The position numbers and the translations under genes were made by a program. Shown here piece after piece: positions 25,620-36,623 of a stretch of DNA of 64,000 bases. The notes under the pieces are model-generated. The model was not told the DNA's origin, searched no databases, and saw nothing but the letters and a program-made list of their open reading frames with translations. Source of the DNA: Chelativorans alearensis (GTDB lineage Bacteria > Pseudomonadota > Alphaproteobacteria > Rhizobiales > Rhizobiaceae); assembly GCF_010993735.1 (NCBI RefSeq), contig NZ_WQNI01000006.1, positions 124,001 to 188,000 of the forward strand. Reading direction: 5' to 3'. Position 1 is the stretch's first letter. Each line of letters begins with the position of its first letter.

Positions 25620-27043
25620 GGCTTCTTTGGGACAGCCAGGCGCTGGTGAACGCCACCGGAGGCCGCCCCTTCGGAAACCTGCCCGAGGGGGTGACGGGCA
25701 TTTCCATCGACACCCGCACGCTGGAGCGCGGCGAAGCGTTCTTCGCCATCAAGGGCGATAAGTTCGACGGCCATCAGTTCGCCACCGCGGCCATGGCGGC
25801 CGGTGCCGGGCTCCTGGTCGTCTCGGAAGAGAAGCTGCCGGCACTCGGTCGCCTCGCCGTGCCCAAGGTGGTGGTGCCGGATGTGCTGAAGGCGCTCGAA
25901 GGGCTGGCGGCGGCGGCACGCGAGCGTACGCGCGCCAAGGTGATCGCCGTCACCGGCTCGGCCGGCAAGACGACCACCAAGGAGATGCTGCGGCATATGC
26001 TGGAAAGCGCCGGCAGCGTGCACGCCGCCGACCGCTCCTTCAACAACCATTGGGGCGTGCCGCTGACGCTCGCCCGCCTGCCGGCCGATTGCGACTACGC
26101 CGTCTTCGAGATCGGCATGAACCATCCTGGCGAGATCGAGCCGCTGACACGGCTGGTGAAGCCGCACATTGCCATTGTCACCATGGTGGCGGCCGCCCAT
26201 CTCGGCTATTTCAAGAGCCTTGACGAGATCGCCCGGGCCAAGGGCGAGATCTTCTCCGGCGTGGTGCGCGGCGGCCATGCCGTCCTCAACCGCGACGACC
26301 AGCGCTGGAAGATCCTGTCGAAGATGGCCGGCGATGCCGGCATCAAGAACATCTGGGGCTTCGGCGAGAACGCGCGGGCCCAGTTCAGGCTCGTCAAGTG
26401 GGAGCCTCAGGAAGAGGGCTCGGCCGTGACGGTGAAGATCGCCGGCCAGGAACTGGCGGCGCGGGTCGGCGCGCCGGGGCGGCACATGGTGCAGAACGCC
26501 CTCGCGGCGGTCGGTGCCGGCTACCTGGCAGGCGCGGACGTCGCCAAGCTCCTTCTGGCGTTTGGGGATTTTTCCGCCGGGCCGGGGCGCGGCAAGCGCC
26601 ACTTTCTGCGCCTCGATGCCGGCACCTTCACGCTGATCGACGAGAGCTACAACGCCAACCCCGCCTCCATGCGGGCGGCGATGCAGCTTCTTAGCAGCAC
26701 ACCGGTCGCCGGCGAGGGCCGGCGCATCGCCGTTCTGGGCGACATGCTGGAGCTTGGCCCGCACTCGGCGAAGCTGCACGCCGCGCTCGCGGACCTTGTT
26801 GCGGCCTCTAATGTCGACCTGCTCTACCTCGGTGGGGCGGAAATGAAGGCGCTGGCCGACAATCCGCCGGCCGGCCTCACCGTCGAATATCGCGAGGACG
26901 CGGAGAAGCTGCAGCCGCTCCTCCTCGATGCGGCAAGGCCGGGGGACGCGATCATGATCAAGTCATCCAAGGGCATCGGCTTCTCCAAGCTGGTCGAGGC
27001 CCTTCTCAAGCAATTTCCGGCGGCGACGCCGGCACGGATTTAG
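25616..27043 (+). CDS. murF: UDP-MurNAc-tripeptide:D-Ala-D-Ala ligase MurF
   Basis: A 475-residue Mur ligase that adds D-Ala-D-Ala to complete the pentapeptide. It shows [20 protein letters not shown] in the N-terminal domain, ATP loop [11 protein letters not shown] (~120), the [11 protein letters not shown] segment, and the [12 protein letters not shown] block. The C-terminal domain has [16 protein letters not shown] and VLGDMLELG. It starts with GTG, which overlaps the murE stop by 4 bp. mraY follows after 32 bp. Confidence 0.95.
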   Translation: MRLLWDSQALVNATGGRPFGNLPEGVTGISIDTRTLERGEAFFAIKGDKFDGHQFATAAMAAGAGLLVVSEEKLPALGRLAVPKVVVPDVLKALEGLAAAARERTRAKVIAVTGSAGKTTTKEMLRHMLESAGSVHAADRSFNNHWGVPLTLARLPADCDYAVFEIGMNHPGEIEPLTRLVKPHIAIVTMVAAAHLGYFKSLDEIARAKGEIFSGVVRGGHAVLNRDDQRWKILSKMAGDAGIKNIWGFGENARAQFRLVKWEPQEEGSAVTVKIAGQELAARVGAPGRHMVQNALAAVGAGYLAGADVAKLLLAFGDFSAGPGRGKRHFLRLDAGTFTLIDESYNANPASMRAAMQLLSSTPVAGEGRRIAVLGDMLELGPHSAKLHAALADLVAASNVDLLYLGGAEMKALADNPPAGLTVEYREDAEKLQPLLLDAARPGDAIMIKSSKGIGFSKLVEALLKQFPAATPARI

Positions 27044-27075
27044 GAGGCGGGACGCCCGCCTGAGGGACTTTCATT

Positions 27076-28158
27076 ATGCTGACGCTGCTCGTGGAATTCG
27101 CCGATGAATTCACCGCCTTCAACGTTTTCCGCTACATCACCTTCCGCACCGGCGGGGCGCTGATCACGGCCGCCTTCATCGTCTTCCTGTTCGGCCCGGC
27201 CATCATCAATTCGTTGCGTGTGCGCCAGGGACGGGGCCAGCCGATCCGCGCCGACGGGCCGCAAACCCATTTCAAGAAGGCCGGCACGCCCACCATGGGC
27301 GGGCTGATGATCCTCTCCGGCATCCTCGGCTCCACCCTCCTGTGGGCGAACCTTTCCAGCGTCTATGTGTGGATCGTGCTGATGGTGACCGTGGTTTTCG
27401 GCGCCGTCGGCTTCTACGACGATTATCTGAAGGTGACGAAGCAGTCGCATATGGGCTTTTCCGGCAAGATACGGCTGGCGCTGGAGTTTCTCATCGCCGG
27501 CCTTGCCGCCTGGCTGATCATGCGCGCGGGGCAGGCGCCTTTCTCCTCCTCGCTCACTTTCCCCTTCTTCAAGGAGTTCCTGCTCAACCTCGGCATCTTC
27601 TTCATTCCCTTCGCCGCCTTCGTCATCGTCGGCGCGGGCAACGCGGTGAACCTGACCGACGGGCTCGACGGGCTGGCCACGGTACCGGTGATGGTGGCGG
27701 CCGCCTCCTTCGGGGTGATCGCGTATCTTTCGGGCAATGCCATCTTCGCCGACTATCTGCAGATCCACTTCGTGCCGGGCACGGGAGAGCTTGCCGTCGT
27801 CCTCGGCGCGGTGATCGGCGCCGGCCTCGGCTTTCTCTGGTTCAACGCGCCGCCGGCCGCCATCTTCATGGGCGACACGGGGTCGCTGGCCCTCGGCGGT
27901 CTTATCGGCACCATCGCCGTCGCCACCAAGCACGAGATCGTGCTGGCCATCATCGGCGGCCTGTTCGTGATCGAGATCCTGTCCGTGATCATCCAGGTCG
28001 CCGTCTTCAAGATGACCGGCAAGCGCGTGTTCCTGATGGCGCCGATCCACCACCACTTCGAGAAGCTGGGCTGGACGGAGAGCCAGGTGGTCATCCGCTT
28101 CTGGATCATCGCCGTGGTCCTGGCGCTGATCGGGCTTTCGACGTTGAAGCTGAGGTAG
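27076..28158 (+). CDS. mraY: phospho-MurNAc-pentapeptide transferase MraY
   Basis: A 360-residue integral membrane enzyme that transfers phospho-MurNAc-pentapeptide to undecaprenyl phosphate, giving lipid I. About ten transmembrane helices are apparent. Family motifs: [14 protein letters not shown] (~74), the catalytic Asp pair in [18 protein letters not shown] (~193), [12 protein letters not shown] (~272) and the cytoplasmic [13 protein letters not shown] (~320). Length is standard. GAGG lies before the ATG. Confidence 0.97.
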   Translation: MLTLLVEFADEFTAFNVFRYITFRTGGALITAAFIVFLFGPAIINSLRVRQGRGQPIRADGPQTHFKKAGTPTMGGLMILSGILGSTLLWANLSSVYVWIVLMVTVVFGAVGFYDDYLKVTKQSHMGFSGKIRLALEFLIAGLAAWLIMRAGQAPFSSSLTFPFFKEFLLNLGIFFIPFAAFVIVGAGNAVNLTDGLDGLATVPVMVAAASFGVIAYLSGNAIFADYLQIHFVPGTGELAVVLGAVIGAGLGFLWFNAPPAAIFMGDTGSLALGGLIGTIAVATKHEIVLAIIGGLFVIEILSVIIQVAVFKMTGKRVFLMAPIHHHFEKLGWTESQVVIRFWIIAVVLALIGLSTLKLR

Positions 28159-28183
28159 TAGGTCCGGCTATGCGGCGCCCGTC

Positions 28184-29587
28184 ATGATCCCCGCCTCTAC
28201 CTTCGCCGGCAAGAACATCGCCGTCTTCGGCCTCGGCGGCTCCGGCATTGCCACCGCGCAAGCGCTGATTGCGGGCAGCGCCACCGTTCTCGCCTGGGAC
28301 GACAATCCGGAGAGCGTCGCCCGCGCCGGGGAGGAAGGCGTCGAGACCCGCGACCTGCGCGCGGCGAACTGGAAGGATTTCGATGCCCTGGTGCTGGCGC
28401 CGGGCGTGCCGCTTACCCACCCCCGGCCGCACTGGAGCGTGGAGCTGGCGCGGGCGGCCGGCGTCGAGATCATCGGCGACATCGAACTCTTCGCGCGCGA
28501 GCGGCGGGCAAGGGCGCCCGATGCGCCTTTCGTCGCCGTCACCGGCACCAACGGCAAATCGACGACGACGGCGCTGATCGCCCATGTGCTGAAGGCGGCG
28601 GGGCGCGATGTGCAGATGGGCGGCAATATCGGCCGCGCCGTCATGACGCTGGAGCCGCCGACGGCGGGGCGCCACTATGTGGTGGAGTGCTCCTCCTATC
28701 AGATCGACCTGGCGCCGACGCTCGATCCTTCCGCCGGCGTCCTGCTCAACCTGTCGCCGGACCATCTCGACCGGCATGGGACGATGGAGGACTACGCGGC
28801 GATCAAGGAGAGGCTGGCCGCCGGCAGCGGCACGGCCATCGTCGGCATGGATGACGCCCACTGCCGCACTATTGCCGCACGGCTGGAACAGGCCGGGCGC
28901 AAGGTCACGCGGATTTCCGTCACGCAGACGCTCGAAGAGGGGTTCTTCGCCCGTGAGGCCGTGCTTCTGCGCGCCGAGGGCGGCAGGACCGAAAGGCTGT
29001 TCACGCTCGAAGGCATCGGCTCCCTGCGCGGTCGGCACAACGCGCAGAACGCGCTTGCCGCCCTTGCCGCCTGCCTTTCCTGCGGGCTCGCGGTCGAGGA
29101 GATCCGCTCCGGCTTTGAAAGCTTTCCCGGCCTTGCCCACCGCATGGAGCAGGTGGGGCGGCTCAAGCACGTTCTCTTCGTCAACGATTCGAAGGCCACG
29201 AACGCCGATGCGGCCGGACGTGCCTTGTCGAGCTTCCCGCGCATCTACTGGATCGCCGGCGGCCTGCCGAAGGAGAGCGGCATCGGCAGCCTGCGGCCCT
29301 TCTTCGGCCGCATCGCCAAGGCCTATCTGGTGGGCGAGGCGGCCCCCGCCTTCGCCGCCACGCTGGGGGAGGCGACGGATTACGAGATTTCGGGTACCAT
29401 AGACGCCGCCGTCGAGCATGCCGCGCGGGATGCGGCGGGCGATCCCGCGGGCGAAGTCGTGGTCCTGTTGTCGCCGGCTTGTGCGAGTTTCGACCAGTTC
29501 AGGAATTTCGAAGTGAGGGGCGAGGCGTTCCGCAACGCGGTGCTTTCGCTTTCCGGCGTCGAGACACTCGGGGAGACCAGGGAATGA
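28184..29587 (+). CDS. murD: UDP-MurNAc-L-Ala:D-Glu ligase MurD
   Basis: A 467-residue Mur ligase adding D-glutamate to UDP-MurNAc-L-Ala. The N-terminal Rossmann domain starts [15 protein letters not shown]. The ATP loop is [11 protein letters not shown] (~119). Then come [11 protein letters not shown], the [11 protein letters not shown] segment and, in the C-terminal domain, [21 protein letters not shown] and [12 protein letters not shown]. It lies 25 bp after mraY and its stop overlaps the ftsW start (ATGA). Confidence 0.96.
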   Translation: MIPASTFAGKNIAVFGLGGSGIATAQALIAGSATVLAWDDNPESVARAGEEGVETRDLRAANWKDFDALVLAPGVPLTHPRPHWSVELARAAGVEIIGDIELFARERRARAPDAPFVAVTGTNGKSTTTALIAHVLKAAGRDVQMGGNIGRAVMTLEPPTAGRHYVVECSSYQIDLAPTLDPSAGVLLNLSPDHLDRHGTMEDYAAIKERLAAGSGTAIVGMDDAHCRTIAARLEQAGRKVTRISVTQTLEEGFFAREAVLLRAEGGRTERLFTLEGIGSLRGRHNAQNALAALAACLSCGLAVEEIRSGFESFPGLAHRMEQVGRLKHVLFVNDSKATNADAAGRALSSFPRIYWIAGGLPKESGIGSLRPFFGRIAKAYLVGEAAPAFAATLGEATDYEISGTIDAAVEHAARDAAGDPAGEVVVLLSPACASFDQFRNFEVRGEAFRNAVLSLSGVETLGETRE

Positions 29588-30738
29588 TCAGCCGTACCGA
29601 TCGCAGTCTTGTGGCCAATTGGTGGTGGACCGTCGACCGCTGGTTCCTCGCCGCCTTTCTCCTGCTCATGGGGCTCGGCGTGGTCCTTTCCTTCGCGGCG
29701 AGCCCGGCGGTGGCCGAGAGGATCGGCCTCGACAGCTTCCATTTCGTCACACGGCAGGTCATCTTCATGATCCCGGCGCTGGCGGTGCTCATCGGCGTCT
29801 CGTTCCTGGAGCCGCGCCATGTGCGCCGGTTGGCGCTCGTCATGCTGGTCGGCTCTCTGGTGCTGATGGTGGCGACACTGTTCATCGGCATGGAGGTGAA
29901 GGGCTCGCGGCGCTGGATCTACCTGTTCGGCATCTCCATCCAGCCGTCGGAATATCTGAAACCCGCCTTCGTCGTCATCTGCGCATGGCTCTTCGCCGAG
30001 CACGCGCGGCAGCCGGAAATCCCCGGCAACCTCTTCGCCATGATCCTGCTCGGTCTCGTCGTGGCGCTGCTGGTCGCCCAGCCGGACCTTGGCCAGACCA
30101 TGCTGGTGCTCGGCACCTGGGGCGGGATGTTCTTCATCGCCGGCATGCCGTGGCTGTGGATTGCCGTGTTGGGCGCGCTCGGTGCGGCGGGCGCGGCCGC
30201 CGCCTATTCCCTCTTCCCGCACGTGGCCGACCGCATCGACCGCTTCGTCACCGGCGAGGGCGACACCTATCAGGTGGATATGAGCCTTGAGGCCATGACG
30301 CGCGGCGGCTGGCTGGGGCAGGGCCCAGGCGAGGGGTCGGTCAAGCGAATCCTGCCCGACAGCCATACCGACTTCGTCTTCGCCGTCGCCGGAGAGGAGT
30401 TCGGCCTCCTCATGTGCCTTGTCATCCTGGCGCTGTTCGCCTTCATCGTCCTGCGCGGGCTGGCGCTGGCCAAGCGCGAGAGCGACGACTTCACGCGCTA
30501 CGCGCTTTCCGGCCTCGTCATCCTGTTCGGTTTGCAGTCGATCATCAACATGGCCGTCAACGTCCGGATGATGCCGGCCAAGGGCATGACGCTGCCCTTC
30601 ATCTCCTATGGCGGCTCCTCGCTCGTCGCCATGGCGATCTCCATGGGCATCGTCCTGGCGCTTGCCCGGCGGCGGCCGGAGAAGCGGAAGCCCATGAGCT
30701 TCTCCAGCGTCTCCGGGCGGGCGGCGACGGCCGGTTGA
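29584..30738 (+). CDS. ftsW: septal peptidoglycan glycosyltransferase FtsW
   Basis: A 384-residue SEDS-family membrane glycosyltransferase that polymerises lipid II at the septum with FtsI. Ten helices are apparent. SEDS marks: [23 protein letters not shown] in pieces (~residue 100), [13 protein letters not shown], then [28 protein letters not shown], and PFISYGGSS-type ending near 340. The start overlaps murD by 4 bp. murG follows after only 2 bp. Confidence 0.95.
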   Translation: MISRTDRSLVANWWWTVDRWFLAAFLLLMGLGVVLSFAASPAVAERIGLDSFHFVTRQVIFMIPALAVLIGVSFLEPRHVRRLALVMLVGSLVLMVATLFIGMEVKGSRRWIYLFGISIQPSEYLKPAFVVICAWLFAEHARQPEIPGNLFAMILLGLVVALLVAQPDLGQTMLVLGTWGGMFFIAGMPWLWIAVLGALGAAGAAAAYSLFPHVADRIDRFVTGEGDTYQVDMSLEAMTRGGWLGQGPGEGSVKRILPDSHTDFVFAVAGEEFGLLMCLVILALFAFIVLRGLALAKRESDDFTRYALSGLVILFGLQSIINMAVNVRMMPAKGMTLPFISYGGSSLVAMAISMGIVLALARRRPEKRKPMSFSSVSGRAATAG

Positions 30739-30740
30739 CG

Positions 30741-31865
30741 ATGGAAGGCAGGACCGTCCTTCTCAGCGCCGGCGGCACCGGCGGGCACCTCTTTCCAGCC
30801 GAGGCACTGGCCCACGCGCTGCGCAAGCGCGGCTGGTCCGTGCACCTTGTCACCGATGCCCGCGCCGCACGCTTTGCCGACAGCTTTCCGGCCGAGGCCG
30901 TACACGCCGTCGATGCCGCCACCTTCGGCTCGCGCAACCCGCTCACCCTCCTGCGCAGCGGGCTCGCCATCTGGCGCGGCGTGCGCCAGTCTTCCGCACT
31001 GATCGCGCGGCTGAAACCCAGGGCAGTCGTCGGCTTCGGCGGCTACCCGACGCTGCCGCCCCTCTTCGCCGCTACGCGGCGCGGCGTGCCGACGATCATC
31101 CACGAGCAGAACGCGGTGATGGGGCGTGCCAACAAGGCGCTCGCCGGGCGCGTGACGGCGATCGCCGGCGGCTTCCTGAAGGCCGAGGGCCCTTTTGCTG
31201 AGAAGATCGTCGTGACCGGCAATCCGGTCCGCCAGGCAGTCCTAGACGTCGCCGACACGCCCTATGCCGCGCCATCGGAAGGGGAAGCGCTGCGCCTTCT
31301 CGTCTTCGGCGGCAGCCAGGGCGCGCGGTTCTTCTCCGACATGGTGCCGGAAGCGGTCGCGGGATTGCCCGAAACCTTGCGCTCGCGCCTCCTCATCACC
31401 CACCAGGCGCGGCCGGAAGATGAGGCGCGCGTCAGGGAGCGCTATAATGGACTAGGTGTCGCGGCCGAGGTTTCGCCCTTCTTCGCCGACCTGCCGGCGC
31501 GCATGGCGGCAAGCCACCTCGTCGTCGCCCGCTCGGGCGCCTCGACCGTGCTCGAACTCTCCGTCATCGGTCGGCCAGCGATCCTGGTGCCGCTGCCGCA
31601 CGCCCTTGACGACGATCAAGGCCACAACGCACAGCTTCTGGTGGACGTGGGTGGAGCGCTGATGAGGCGGCAGCCGGACATCACCGCCGAGAGCCTTGCC
31701 GGCGACCTTGCGGCGCTGCTCGGCGACGGCGGGCACCTTGCGGCCATGGCCGTGGCGGCGCGCGGTATCGGCCGGCCCGATGCCGCCGCATTGCTTGCCG
31801 ACCTGACAGAGGCTATTGCGTCGGGGCAATCGGCAGCCACTATGAGAGAGGGAGCGGACGCATGA
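30741..31865 (+). CDS. murG: UDP-GlcNAc:lipid I GlcNAc transferase MurG
   Basis: A 374-residue GT28 glycosyltransferase peripheral to the inner membrane; it makes lipid II from lipid I. Signatures: [18 protein letters not shown] at the start, the second glycine loop [10 protein letters not shown] (~97), [12 protein letters not shown] (~118), [11 protein letters not shown] (~190), and the UDP-GlcNAc site [27 protein letters not shown] (in pieces, ~258). Its stop overlaps the murC ATG. Confidence 0.96.
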   Translation: MEGRTVLLSAGGTGGHLFPAEALAHALRKRGWSVHLVTDARAARFADSFPAEAVHAVDAATFGSRNPLTLLRSGLAIWRGVRQSSALIARLKPRAVVGFGGYPTLPPLFAATRRGVPTIIHEQNAVMGRANKALAGRVTAIAGGFLKAEGPFAEKIVVTGNPVRQAVLDVADTPYAAPSEGEALRLLVFGGSQGARFFSDMVPEAVAGLPETLRSRLLITHQARPEDEARVRERYNGLGVAAEVSPFFADLPARMAASHLVVARSGASTVLELSVIGRPAILVPLPHALDDDQGHNAQLLVDVGGALMRRQPDITAESLAGDLAALLGDGGHLAAMAVAARGIGRPDAAALLADLTEAIASGQSAATMREGADA

Positions 31866-33259
31866 AGATGCCGCAGACAATCGGGGTCGTGCATTTCATC
31901 GGCATCGGTGGCATCGGCATGAGCGGCATCGCCGAGGCGCTCTTCACGCTCGGCTATCAGGTGCAGGGCTCCGACCAGGCCGAAAACGCCAATGTCGTGC
32001 GCCTGCGCGAGAAGGGCATCGAAGTCTTCGTCGGCCACAAGGCGGAGAATCTCGGGGCAGCCGAAGTGGTGGTCATCTCCACCGCCATCAAGCGCGACAA
32101 CCCGGAGCACAAGGCGGCCCGCGAGCGGCTTCTGCCCATCGTGCGCCGTGCCGAGATGCTGGCCGAGCTCATGCGTTTCCGCCAGGCGGTCGCCATCGGC
32201 GGCACGCACGGCAAGACGACGACCACCTCCATGGTCGCCGCCCTTCTCGATGCCGGCGGGCTCGACCCCACGGTCATCAACGGCGGCATCATCAACGCCT
32301 ATGGCACCAACGCCCGCATGGGCAAGGGCGACTGGATGGTGGTGGAAGCCGACGAGAGCGACGGCACCTTCCTGAAGTTGCCGGCCGAGATCGCCGTCGT
32401 CACCAACATCGATCCCGAGCATCTCGACCACTACGGCTCCTTCGACAAGGTGCGCGAGGCCTTCCGCCAGTTCGTGGAGAACGTGCCGTTCTACGGCTTC
32501 GGCGTCATGTGCATCGACCATCCGGAGGTGCAGGCGCTGGTGCGCCGCATCGAGGACCGCCGCGTCATCACCTACGGCGAGAACCCGCAGGCCGACATCC
32601 GCTTCTCCAACCACCGCATGGACGGGGCGGTGTCGGTCTTCGACGTGACCATCCGTGGCCGCAAGGCAGAGACGGTCGAGACGATCGAGGGCCTGCGCCT
32701 GCCCATGCCCGGCCGGCACAACGTGACGAATGCGGTTGCGGCGGTCGCGGTCGCCCATGAGATGGGCATCTCGGCCGAGGACATCCGCAAGGGGCTGTCC
32801 GCCTTCGGCGGCGTCAAGCGGCGCTTCACGCAGACGGGCACCTGGAACGGCGTGCAGATCTTCGACGACTACGGCCATCACCCGGTCGAGATCCGCGCCG
32901 TGCTCAGGGCCGCGCGCGAGGCCACGAGCGGGCGCATCATCGCCATCGCCCAGCCGCACCGCTACACGCGCCTCAGCGACCTCTTCGACGACTTCTCCTC
33001 CTGCTTCAACGATGCCGACACGGTGCTGGTGGCGCCCGTCTACGCGGCGGGCGAGACGCCGATCAACGGCATCTCCTCCGAAACGCTGGTGGCGAGCCTG
33101 CGGGCGGCCGGCCACCGCGACGCCCGCTTCATCGAAGGGCCGGAGAAGATCGCGCCGCTGGTGCGCGCCATCGCCAAGGAAGGCGATTTCGTCGTCTTCC
33201 TGGGCGCCGGCAACATCACCCAGTGGGCCTATCTACTGCCCGAGGAGCTCTCATCATGA
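31862..33259 (+). CDS. murC: UDP-MurNAc:L-alanine ligase MurC
   Basis: A 465-residue Mur ligase making UDP-MurNAc-L-Ala. It has [16 protein letters not shown]-like N-terminal glycine loop ([12 protein letters not shown], ~residue 11), ATP loop [12 protein letters not shown] (~116), [24 protein letters not shown] and the C-terminal [12 protein letters not shown] (~340) with QPHRYTRL. It overlaps murG before it and murB after it by 4 bp each. Confidence 0.97.
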   Translation: MKMPQTIGVVHFIGIGGIGMSGIAEALFTLGYQVQGSDQAENANVVRLREKGIEVFVGHKAENLGAAEVVVISTAIKRDNPEHKAARERLLPIVRRAEMLAELMRFRQAVAIGGTHGKTTTTSMVAALLDAGGLDPTVINGGIINAYGTNARMGKGDWMVVEADESDGTFLKLPAEIAVVTNIDPEHLDHYGSFDKVREAFRQFVENVPFYGFGVMCIDHPEVQALVRRIEDRRVITYGENPQADIRFSNHRMDGAVSVFDVTIRGRKAETVETIEGLRLPMPGRHNVTNAVAAVAVAHEMGISAEDIRKGLSAFGGVKRRFTQTGTWNGVQIFDDYGHHPVEIRAVLRAAREATSGRIIAIAQPHRYTRLSDLFDDFSSCFNDADTVLVAPVYAAGETPINGISSETLVASLRAAGHRDARFIEGPEKIAPLVRAIAKEGDFVVFLGAGNITQWAYLLPEELSS

Positions 33260-34218
33260 ATGGTGAGGAACTCGTCAGGAAGCTCGGCACCCGGCTTGCC
33301 GGCCTGCGCGGCAAGCTTACGCCCGACGCCGGCATGGACAAGATCACCTGGTTCCGCGCCGGCGGCGAGGCGGAAGTCCTGTTCCAGCCGCAGGACGAGG
33401 AGGACCTCGCGGCCTTCCTGCGCGCCGTGCCGGAAGAGGTTGCGATCACCGTCGTCGGCATCGGCTCCAACCTCCTGGTGCGCGACGGCGGCCTGAAAGG
33501 CTTCGTCGTGCGCCTGTCGACCAAGGGGTTCGGCCAGGCCGAGGTGATTTCGCCGACGCGGATCAGGGCCGGGGCGGCGATCCCCGACAAGCGGCTTGCG
33601 GCGGCCGCGCTCGAAGCGGGCATCGGCGGCTTTCATTTCTATCACGGCATCCCCGGCGGCCTGGGCGGTGCGCTGCGCATGAACGCCGGCGCCAACGGCG
33701 TGGAAACGCGCGAGCGCGTCGTCGAAGTGCGGGCGCTCGACCGCAAGGGCGACCTCCACGTTTTGACGAACGAGGACATGGGATACGCCTATCGTAAATC
33801 CTCCGCGCCCGCCGGCCTCATCTTCACCTCGGCGGTGATGGAGGGCTACGCGGAAGACAAAAAGGCCATCCGCGCGGCGATGGACGCCGTACAGCACCAC
33901 CGCGAGACGGTGCAGCCGATCCGCGAGAAGACCGGCGGCTCGACCTTCAAGAACCCGGAAGGCACGTCGGCCTGGAAAGAGATCGACAAGGCCGGCGGCC
34001 GCGGGCTGATGATCGGCGGAGCGCAGATGTCGCCCATGCACTGCAACTTCATGATCAACACGGGGACGGCCACCGGCTACGATCTGGAGTTCCTGGGCGA
34101 GACCGTGCGCGCGCGGGTGCTGGAGAATTCCGGCATCCACCTCGAATGGGAAATCAAACGCATCGGCGCCTTCAAACCGGGCCACGCGATCGACCCGTTC
34201 CTGGGGCAGCTGCTTTAG
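33256..34218 (+). CDS. murB: UDP-N-acetylenolpyruvoylglucosamine reductase MurB
   Basis: A 320-residue FAD enzyme that reduces UDP-GlcNAc-enolpyruvate to UDP-MurNAc with NADPH. FAD-binding motifs: [22 protein letters not shown] (~72), [18 protein letters not shown] (~133), the YAYRKS region, and the catalytic-Ser segment [10 protein letters not shown] (~232). The final Glu-bearing region is [17 protein letters not shown]-like ([13 protein letters not shown]). It ends the first block of the cluster; a 591-bp repeat-rich gap follows. Confidence 0.96.
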   Translation: MNGEELVRKLGTRLAGLRGKLTPDAGMDKITWFRAGGEAEVLFQPQDEEDLAAFLRAVPEEVAITVVGIGSNLLVRDGGLKGFVVRLSTKGFGQAEVISPTRIRAGAAIPDKRLAAAALEAGIGGFHFYHGIPGGLGGALRMNAGANGVETRERVVEVRALDRKGDLHVLTNEDMGYAYRKSSAPAGLIFTSAVMEGYAEDKKAIRAAMDAVQHHRETVQPIREKTGGSTFKNPEGTSAWKEIDKAGGRGLMIGGAQMSPMHCNFMINTGTATGYDLEFLGETVRARVLENSGIHLEWEIKRIGAFKPGHAIDPFLGQLL

Positions 34219-34309
34219 CTTCCCGTTTGTACGGGATCGCTGGCATACCCCACAAGGGCTATGGGATTCCATATCGTGGATGGGAAGGCGCCGGCGCTGC
34301 GGCCGGCGG

Positions 34310-34372
34310 CTCCTCGCCCCCACGAATGTGGGGGAGAGGTGGCCCCGCGTAAGCGGGGTCGGTGAGGGGGAG
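34310..34372 (-). repeat. GC-rich dispersed palindromic repeat, copy A
   Basis: Read on the minus strand it has CCCCCTCACCG, a hairpin CCCCGCTTACGCGGGG, CACCTCTCCCCC and a final GGGGGCGAGGAG. This C-rich repeat type is widespread between rhizobial genes. It is inverted relative to copy B at 34461, and similarity continues for ~40 bp beyond the GAGGAG end (GCCGGCCGCA and GCCTTCCC blocks). Confidence 0.75.
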
Positions 34373-34460
34373 ATGGCGCCGCCTTTTCCATCCGCGCCCG
34401 TCTCGATCCGACAAGGCACCACCCGCGGGCAACACTGTGCAAATGGCGCTGCCGAGCCGG

Positions 34461-34521
34461 CCCCCTCACCGTCTTGGCCTACGGCCGATACACCTCTCCC
34501 CCACGTGGTGGGGGCGAGGAG
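34461..34521 (+). repeat. GC-rich dispersed palindromic repeat, copy B
   Basis: It begins CCCCCTCACCG, has a hairpin TTGGCCTACGGCCGA, then CACCTCTCCCCC, CACGTGGTG and GGGGGCGAGGAG. It faces copy A at 34310-34372, so the ~90 bp between them could be extruded as a large imperfect hairpin. Confidence 0.75.
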
Positions 34522-34809
34522 TTGCCGGCCGCAACGCTACGCCTTCCCGTCCAAAGGGAGGGATTGAGGGTAGGGGTCCGGCGACGCCGGAAGGAATGCG
34601 CCCTTTTACGATCACATTTTGCAAATTTACCGAAAATTTGAATCCAACGGAATCTCAAGGCCTTGCCACTGAATCAACTCTCTGATTCTTTGGGCATAAG
34701 CTTTCCTGATTTGAGTCGGCGGTGTTTGCGCCAGGGGGCTTCTCTGGAGCGAGGGGAATGGATTCGTGAAGACGCCGAACCGGCAAGGGCCTGAGAGAGG
34801 CACCGGTAG

Positions 34810-35736
34810 ATGAAGAAGAAGCACGTGGCCGTGTTGATGGGCGGGTTCTCGTCCGAGCGGCCGGTCAGTCTTTCTTCCGGTACCGCCTGCGCCGACGCCC
34901 TGGAGGCGGAGGGCTACCGCGTGACGCGCGTGGACGTCGACCGCGACATCGCCCGCGTGCTCGGCGACCTGAAGCCGGATGTCGCCTTCAACGCCCTGCA
35001 CGGGCCCTATGGCGAGGACGGGACCATCCAGGGCGTTCTGGAATACCTGGCCATTCCCTACACGCACTCCGGCGTGCTCGCCTCGGCGCTCGCCATGGAC
35101 AAGGATCTGGCGAAGACCATTGCGCGGGCGGCCGGCATCCCCGTTGCGCCCTCGCGCATCGTCAACCGTTTCGAGATCGCCGATACGCATCCGATGGAGC
35201 CGCCCTATGTCGTCAAGCCGGTCAACGAGGGATCGAGCTTCGGCGTCGTCATCGTGCGCGAAGACCAGTCGCACCCTCCGCAAATCCTCGGCTCGGACGA
35301 GTGGGGATACGGCGAAAAGGTGATGGTGGAGCGCTACGTCGCCGGGCGCGAGCTCACCTGCGCGGTGATGGGGGAGAAGGTGCTCGGCGTGTGCGAGATC
35401 GTGCCGGTGGGGCATTCCTTCTACGATTACGATTCGAAATACGTTCCGGGTGGATCAAAACACGAATGCCCGGCAAAAATTTCACCGAATATTTACCAAA
35501 AAATACAGACACTCTCCCTTACTGCGCACGAGGTGCTCGGCTGCCGGGGCGTGAGCCGTTCCGACTTCCGCTACGACGACCGTTTCTCGGAAGAGGGTGA
35601 GCTGGTCTGGCTCGAACTCAACACTCAACCGGGCATGACGCCGACCTCCCTGGTGCCGGACATCGCAGTCGAGGCAGGAATTGGATTTGGTGGATTGTTG
35701 AGTTGGATGGTGGAGGACGCGTCGTGTTCGCGCTGA
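34810..35736 (+). CDS. ddl: D-alanine--D-alanine ligase
   Basis: A 308-residue ATP-grasp ligase supplying D-Ala-D-Ala to MurF. Motifs: [17 protein letters not shown] (~8), [18 protein letters not shown], the [16 protein letters not shown] Lys and loop (~140), the [16 protein letters not shown] strand, and RSDFRYDD with [16 protein letters not shown] metal-binding end. A short AT-rich stretch inside (35450-35515) encodes the omega-loop region [11 protein letters not shown] and is normal for the family. The stop overlaps the ftsQ start. Confidence 0.95.
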   Translation: MKKKHVAVLMGGFSSERPVSLSSGTACADALEAEGYRVTRVDVDRDIARVLGDLKPDVAFNALHGPYGEDGTIQGVLEYLAIPYTHSGVLASALAMDKDLAKTIARAAGIPVAPSRIVNRFEIADTHPMEPPYVVKPVNEGSSFGVVIVREDQSHPPQILGSDEWGYGEKVMVERYVAGRELTCAVMGEKVLGVCEIVPVGHSFYDYDSKYVPGGSKHECPAKISPNIYQKIQTLSLTAHEVLGCRGVSRSDFRYDDRFSEEGELVWLELNTQPGMTPTSLVPDIAVEAGIGFGGLLSWMVEDASCSR

Positions 35737-36623
35737 GGTCGGATAAGGGCGGTCGCCCGGGCGAGGCCGGCCTGGTGCTGCCGCGGTGGCTGCGTCGCCC
35801 GGCGCGCATGCTCCAGCGTGTCGATATCGACCGCATCGAGCCGCCGCGCTTCGCCGCGACGATGGCGACCTGCGTCCTCTTTGCGCTCGCCGGGCTTTAT
35901 GGCGGGCTCAAGGGCGGGCATATGGACGAGGTTGTGCGGGCAGCCACGTCGCGCGTCGGCTTCGCCATCGAGGATGTCGATGTGCGCGGCAACCACCATG
36001 CCTCGGAGATCGACGTCCTGCAGCAGATCGGCCTCGACGGCTGGACGTCGATGGTGGGTTTCGACGTGCGGGCGGCGCGCGAGCGCATCGCCGAGCTTCC
36101 CTGGGTCGAGCGTGCCGAGGTGCGCAAGGTCTATCCGGCGACGGTCGTGGTGAACATCGTCGAGCGCGAGCCCTTTGCCCTGTGGCAGCAGGGAAGCCGG
36201 CTCTCGGTGATCGAGGAGGACGGCGATACCATCGCTCCGTTCTACGGCGGGCGTCTGGCGGGGCTGCCGCTGCTCATCGGCGCGGGCGCCAACGGGGCCG
36301 GACCCGCCTTCATCGAAAAGGTATCGCGGGTGCGCGGGCTTGACGGACGCGTGCGCGCCTATATCCGCGTTGCCGATCGGCGGTGGGATCTGCGGCTCGA
36401 CAACGGCATCACCGTCAAGCTGCCGGAAAACGGCTTTGAGGCGGCGCTGGCGGAGGCCTCGCGGCTCGATGCCGAATATGCGCTTTTCGCGCGCGATATC
36501 GAGGCTATCGACCTGCGCCTGCCCGACCGCGTGACGGTGGCGCTGACGCCGGATGCGGCGGAAAAGCGCAACGCGGCGTTCGAGGAACTGATGGACCGGC
36601 GCAAGAAGGGAGCCAGGATATGA
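35724..36623 (+). CDS. ftsQ: cell division protein FtsQ
   Basis: A 299-residue bitopic division protein linking FtsL/FtsB to the divisome. A basic cytoplasmic tail is followed by a transmembrane helix (~residues 46-63, [17 protein letters not shown]), a POTRA domain ([25 protein letters not shown], in pieces; ends [15 protein letters not shown]) and the FtsQ beta domain. Start is set at GTG 35724, after GGTGGAGGA and 13 bp inside ddl; a TTG seven codons earlier is possible. It overlaps ftsA by 4 bp. Confidence 0.92.
   Translation: MFALRSDKGGRPGEAGLVLPRWLRRPARMLQRVDIDRIEPPRFAATMATCVLFALAGLYGGLKGGHMDEVVRAATSRVGFAIEDVDVRGNHHASEIDVLQQIGLDGWTSMVGFDVRAARERIAELPWVERAEVRKVYPATVVVNIVEREPFALWQQGSRLSVIEEDGDTIAPFYGGRLAGLPLLIGAGANGAGPAFIEKVSRVRGLDGRVRAYIRVADRRWDLRLDNGITVKLPENGFEAALAEASRLDAEYALFARDIEAIDLRLPDRVTVALTPDAAEKRNAAFEELMDRRKKGARI

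Larger units (their letters stand above)
34219..34809. other. 591-bp repeat-filled gap between murB and ddl
   Basis: No gene is seen. After murB there is a weak hairpin TCCCGT-TTGT-ACGGGA (34221-34236). Two inverted copies of a GC-rich dispersed repeat follow (34310-34372 and 34461-34521, with weaker similarity flanking both). The right end becomes AT-rich (34612-34690) and has AAATTT/AAAATTT and an inverted repeat GAATCA-ACTCTC-TGATTC (34671-34688), where a separate promoter for ddl-ftsQAZ could lie. GAGAGAGGC just before 34810 is the ddl ribosome site. Confidence 0.6.
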
